DNA of 50,804 nt from Rhodospirillaceae bacterium (lineage in GTDB: Bacteria > Pseudomonadota > Alphaproteobacteria > Azospirillales > Azospirillaceae), in the NCBI GenBank assembly GCA_029267445.1, contig JAJUIU010000021.1, forward strand, positions 1 through 50,804. Direction: 5' to 3'. Below are positions 48,370-50,804 of the stretch, one piece after another (position 1 is the first letter of the stretch; each line of letters starts with the position of its first letter). The translations under genes were made by a program, and so were the position numbers. Under the pieces are notes generated by a model, which was not told where the DNA came from, searched no databases, and saw only the letters and a program-made list of their open reading frames with translations.

Positions 48370-50804
48370 TCAGCCCCCCAGGCGAAGGGCGCCGACCTGA
48401 AGCACCCCCTCCGCCTCGCGCGGGACGCTGATGGGGATCGTCGGCCCGTCGATGCCGTAGATCCGCAGCGTCCAGTCGCCCGGCCGCACGGACTCCACCC
48501 GGAAGCGGCCGCGCCGGTTGGTGAAGAACTGGATGGCCTGCCGGCCGTCCGCCGCACCCACCGGCTCCAGCACGCCCGACTGGAGCGTCAGCGGCGCGCC
48601 GTCCGGCCCCTGCATGACGCCGTCCAGCGACACGGTCGCGTCGGTGCCGATGGGCACCACCGTGCCCGACCGGTACCCCGGCAGCATGGCCGGCCGGTCC
48701 TCCCCGATATCGTAGGTCGGCGGCACGTCCAGCACGTCGATCTGGATCGGCCGGACCAGGTACGGCGCCAGGTTCGGCAGCACGGCGGGACCCAGGCCGT
48801 CGCTGGCGGCGACATAGGCGCCGGCGATCGGATCGACGCCGATCCGCCTGTCGGCGATGCGCGGATGGGGGACGATGATGGCGAAGCTGTTGGAGATCGG
48901 GCGCGTGACCGCGACATGCCCGTCGGCGAAGGCCAGCGCCGTCGCGAAGGAGGCCTGGGTCCTGTGCTCCGTCCCTACCCCGTCGCGGATGGCCCGCTGC
49001 GCCACGTCGTGCCGGACGTTGGCCAGGAAGCGCTGGTGGATGTAGCCCGCACTGCCCTGGATGCGGTCCGGCCCAGCGGCGTGCACGGCGTCCAGCGCCA
49101 GCGACCACTGGTCGGTCGGCCGCGCCGACTGGTAGCGCAGGTCCAGCCGCCGCTCCCGCGCGATGGTGTCCCAGCTGAGCCCGGCGCCGTACAGCCCGTC
49201 GCCGAAGCTGTAGCGCAGGCTGAAATAGGCGCCGGTCTCCTCCATGCCGAAATCGTCGCGGTCGTGGGACAGCGTCAGGTCCATGCTGCCGGTGCGCCCC
49301 AGGCGGCGGCGCAGCGTGAGGTCCAGGGCGTAGCCGTCCACCCGGTCCGCCGACCGCGTCTCCCGCCAGCGGGCACCCAGCGTGGCGGTGAGGTCGCGCA
49401 TCAGGGGCTGGCTGACGCGCAGCGCCGCGTCCACGGCCGTATGGTTGCGCGGATCCAGGGTGCCGAAGCTGGCGAAGGCCCCGTCGCGCCAGCTGATCTG
49501 GCCCGTCACCGTCCGCTGCGTCCAGAACGTCTCCCCCCTGCGGAAGTCGCGGTAGCGCAGGTTCACGGCATAGCCGGTGGCGTCGCCGAAGCTGACCAGC
49601 GGCTCCACCCCGAAGGTGCCGAAGGGGGTGGCGAACAGCACCTCCGCCCCGGCGACCTGCTGGTCCTTGTCGGCCTGGAGGCTGCCGCCAAGCGTCAGCG
49701 CGTCGGTGATCCCGGCGCGGTGGAAGGCCGAGAAGCTGAGCCGGTCGCGCACGTATGACACCCCGTCGGTCCCGGTGCTGTAGGGATATCCCGCCGTGTA
49801 GGCGAACTCCTGCAGCCCGGCCGCCAGGAGCTGGCTGTCGAAGAAGAAGGGGAACTCGATCGTCTCCGTCCGGCCGAAGGCGTCGGTGATGCGGATCTGG
49901 ATGTCGTTGGTCCCGGTCGTGCCGGGGAAGTTGCTGAGGTTGTAGGGGCCGGGCTCCAGCCGGAAGCTGCGGGTCGGGCGGCCGTTGACGAAGACCTCCA
50001 CGATGGAGGGGGCGGCCAGCACGAAGTCGCGCTGCCCGGCGGGCTGCACCGAGCGGTAGGGCTGGAGTGTGAAGTTGCGGGCCACGCTGACGCCGCCCAG
50101 CGGCCGGCCGACCTGACTGCCCAGCACCGGGTAGAGCACGTCGCCCGCCTGGAGCCTCAGTGCCAACTCCGGGAGGTCGCGCACCAGCCGCACCGGACCG
50201 CGCGCCCAGCGGGACAGCCCGTCCTCCCGGTAGAAGGCCTCGCCCTCCACCACCCAGCCCCGCCAGTTGGCCACAGGCTCGAAGGCGATGCTGACCGGGC
50301 CGCGCCCGTCCGGCCGGGCGGGGTCGGGGGAGGCCAGATACTCCACCGCCGCGCGCATGTTGACATAGGCGCTGAGCCGAGCCGGGGGCAGGATCAGCTT
50401 GCCGCGCGCCGCGTCCATGCGCCCGGTCACGTCCAGGCTGACGACCCGGCGCAGGGCCGGCGGGATGGTGATGCCGACCGACAGGTCCGCCGGTTCGTAG
50501 ACGACGGAGACGCCGTCCGCCGGCAGGTCGGCGAGGCGGAGGAAGCCATCCGCCCCGGCGCGCGCCGCGAGATCGGCCAGCGGCTCCTCCTGCACCCGGT
50601 CGGCGAGCAGCGCGGCCAGGGCGCCGGCGTCCACCGCGGTGTCGCGCGGGTCGCCGCCGAGCCGGGCCGGCACCAGCCCGATCTCCCGCCCCTCCAGCCG
50701 CACCGGCAGGTCGAGCTGGCGGGTGCGGACGGGGCGGGCGCGCTGGCCGAACACCTGCTGGAACAGCCCGTCCCCCCTGGCGCCGACGGGCGGCGGGGCG
50801 GCTC
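48370..50804 (-). CDS. Fimbrial outer membrane usher, N-terminus beyond the window
   Basis: Outer-membrane channel that assembles pilins handed over by a periplasmic chaperone. At least 811 residues are visible; the frame runs on without a stop through the right edge, so the signal peptide and N-terminal domain are missing. Features: GLFQQVFGQRARPVRTRQL at the visible start; SIVEVFVNGRPTRSFRLEPG and YNLSNFPGTTGTNDIQIRITDAFGR cut into the plug/pore region; FAYTAGYPYSTGTDGV of the beta-barrel; and the C-terminal plug-like FTNRRGRFRVESVRPGDW. This is the Csu-type usher pattern, matching the SCPU subunits downstream. A chaperone gene should lie further right, outside the window. Confidence 0.93.
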   Translation of the reverse strand, partial: AAPPPVGARGDGLFQQVFGQRARPVRTRQLDLPVRLEGREIGLVPARLGGDPRDTAVDAGALAALLADRVQEEPLADLAARAGADGFLRLADLPADGVSVVYEPADLSVGITIPPALRRVVSLDVTGRMDAARGKLILPPARLSAYVNMRAAVEYLASPDPARPDGRGPVSIAFEPVANWRGWVVEGEAFYREDGLSRWARGPVRLVRDLPELALRLQAGDVLYPVLGSQVGRPLGGVSVARNFTLQPYRSVQPAGQRDFVLAAPSIVEVFVNGRPTRSFRLEPGPYNLSNFPGTTGTNDIQIRITDAFGRTETIEFPFFFDSQLLAAGLQEFAYTAGYPYSTGTDGVSYVRDRLSFSAFHRAGITDALTLGGSLQADKDQQVAGAEVLFATPFGTFGVEPLVSFGDATGYAVNLRYRDFRRGETFWTQRTVTGQISWRDGAFASFGTLDPRNHTAVDAALRVSQPLMRDLTATLGARWRETRSADRVDGYALDLTLRRRLGRTGSMDLTLSHDRDDFGMEETGAYFSLRYSFGDGLYGAGLSWDTIARERRLDLRYQSARPTDQWSLALDAVHAAGPDRIQGSAGYIHQRFLANVRHDVAQRAIRDGVGTEHRTQASFATALAFADGHVAVTRPISNSFAIIVPHPRIADRRIGVDPIAGAYVAASDGLGPAVLPNLAPYLVRPIQIDVLDVPPTYDIGEDRPAMLPGYRSGTVVPIGTDATVSLDGVMQGPDGAPLTLQSGVLEPVGAADGRQAIQFFTNRRGRFRVESVRPGDWTLRIYGIDGPTIPISVPREAEGVLQVGALRLGG

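Overview
The window is very GC-rich, with codons strongly biased to G or C at the third position. It suggests an alphaproteobacterium of the Rhodospirillales/Azospirillaceae type; this is inferred from composition and gene style, since no rRNA or other marker gene is present. No tRNA, rRNA, CRISPR array or intact transposase is visible. Both ends cut through genes: an RTX repeat protein on the left and a fimbrial usher on the right.

About 1-34 kb is a large surface-polysaccharide region. It carries seven glycosyltransferases or glycosyltransferase-like proteins in its first 16 kb, plus UDP-galactopyranose mutase (glf), GDP-mannose 4,6-dehydratase (gmd), a GDP-mannose 3,5-epimerase of the plant type, a nucleotide-sugar dehydrogenase, NAD+ synthetase (nadE) and a Nudix hydrolase. 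A likely operon at 23.7-33.3 kb follows: methyltransferase, cysD, cysNC (PAPS synthesis), GT2, DegT aminotransferase, an ATP-grasp/HAD fusion, two more methyltransferases and a TylF-type methyltransferase. Start/stop overlaps link several of these genes. galE follows on the other strand, and GDP-L-fucose synthase lies at 38-39 kb. Together the genes could supply GDP-L-fucose, GDP-L-galactose, UDP-Galf, a uronic acid and an amino sugar, with pyruvyl, methyl and possibly sulfate decorations. No sulfotransferase is in the window.

A two-gene phage virion remnant (20.7-21.8 kb) and a lower-GC patch (about 21.9-22.9 kb) interrupt the cluster. The low-GC patch supplies the first half of a chimeric-looking pyruvyltransferase gene.

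At 34.6-37.4 kb lies a large RTX-subtilase with PPC and P domains. fcl and a DUF2806-like gene are translationally coupled. A ParA ATPase and a ribbon-helix-helix protein (39.4-40.5 kb) form a partition-like pair with chained DNA dyads upstream.

From 41.3 kb to the right edge all genes are on the minus strand. A LuxO-like sigma54 activator with a degenerate receiver domain is followed by a small unknown protein and a methyltransferase. Upstream of it is a Csu-type chaperone-usher pilus operon (usher, two secreted SCPU-like subunits) that also contains a GmhB-like phosphatase and two unrecognised proteins of about 380 and 400 residues.
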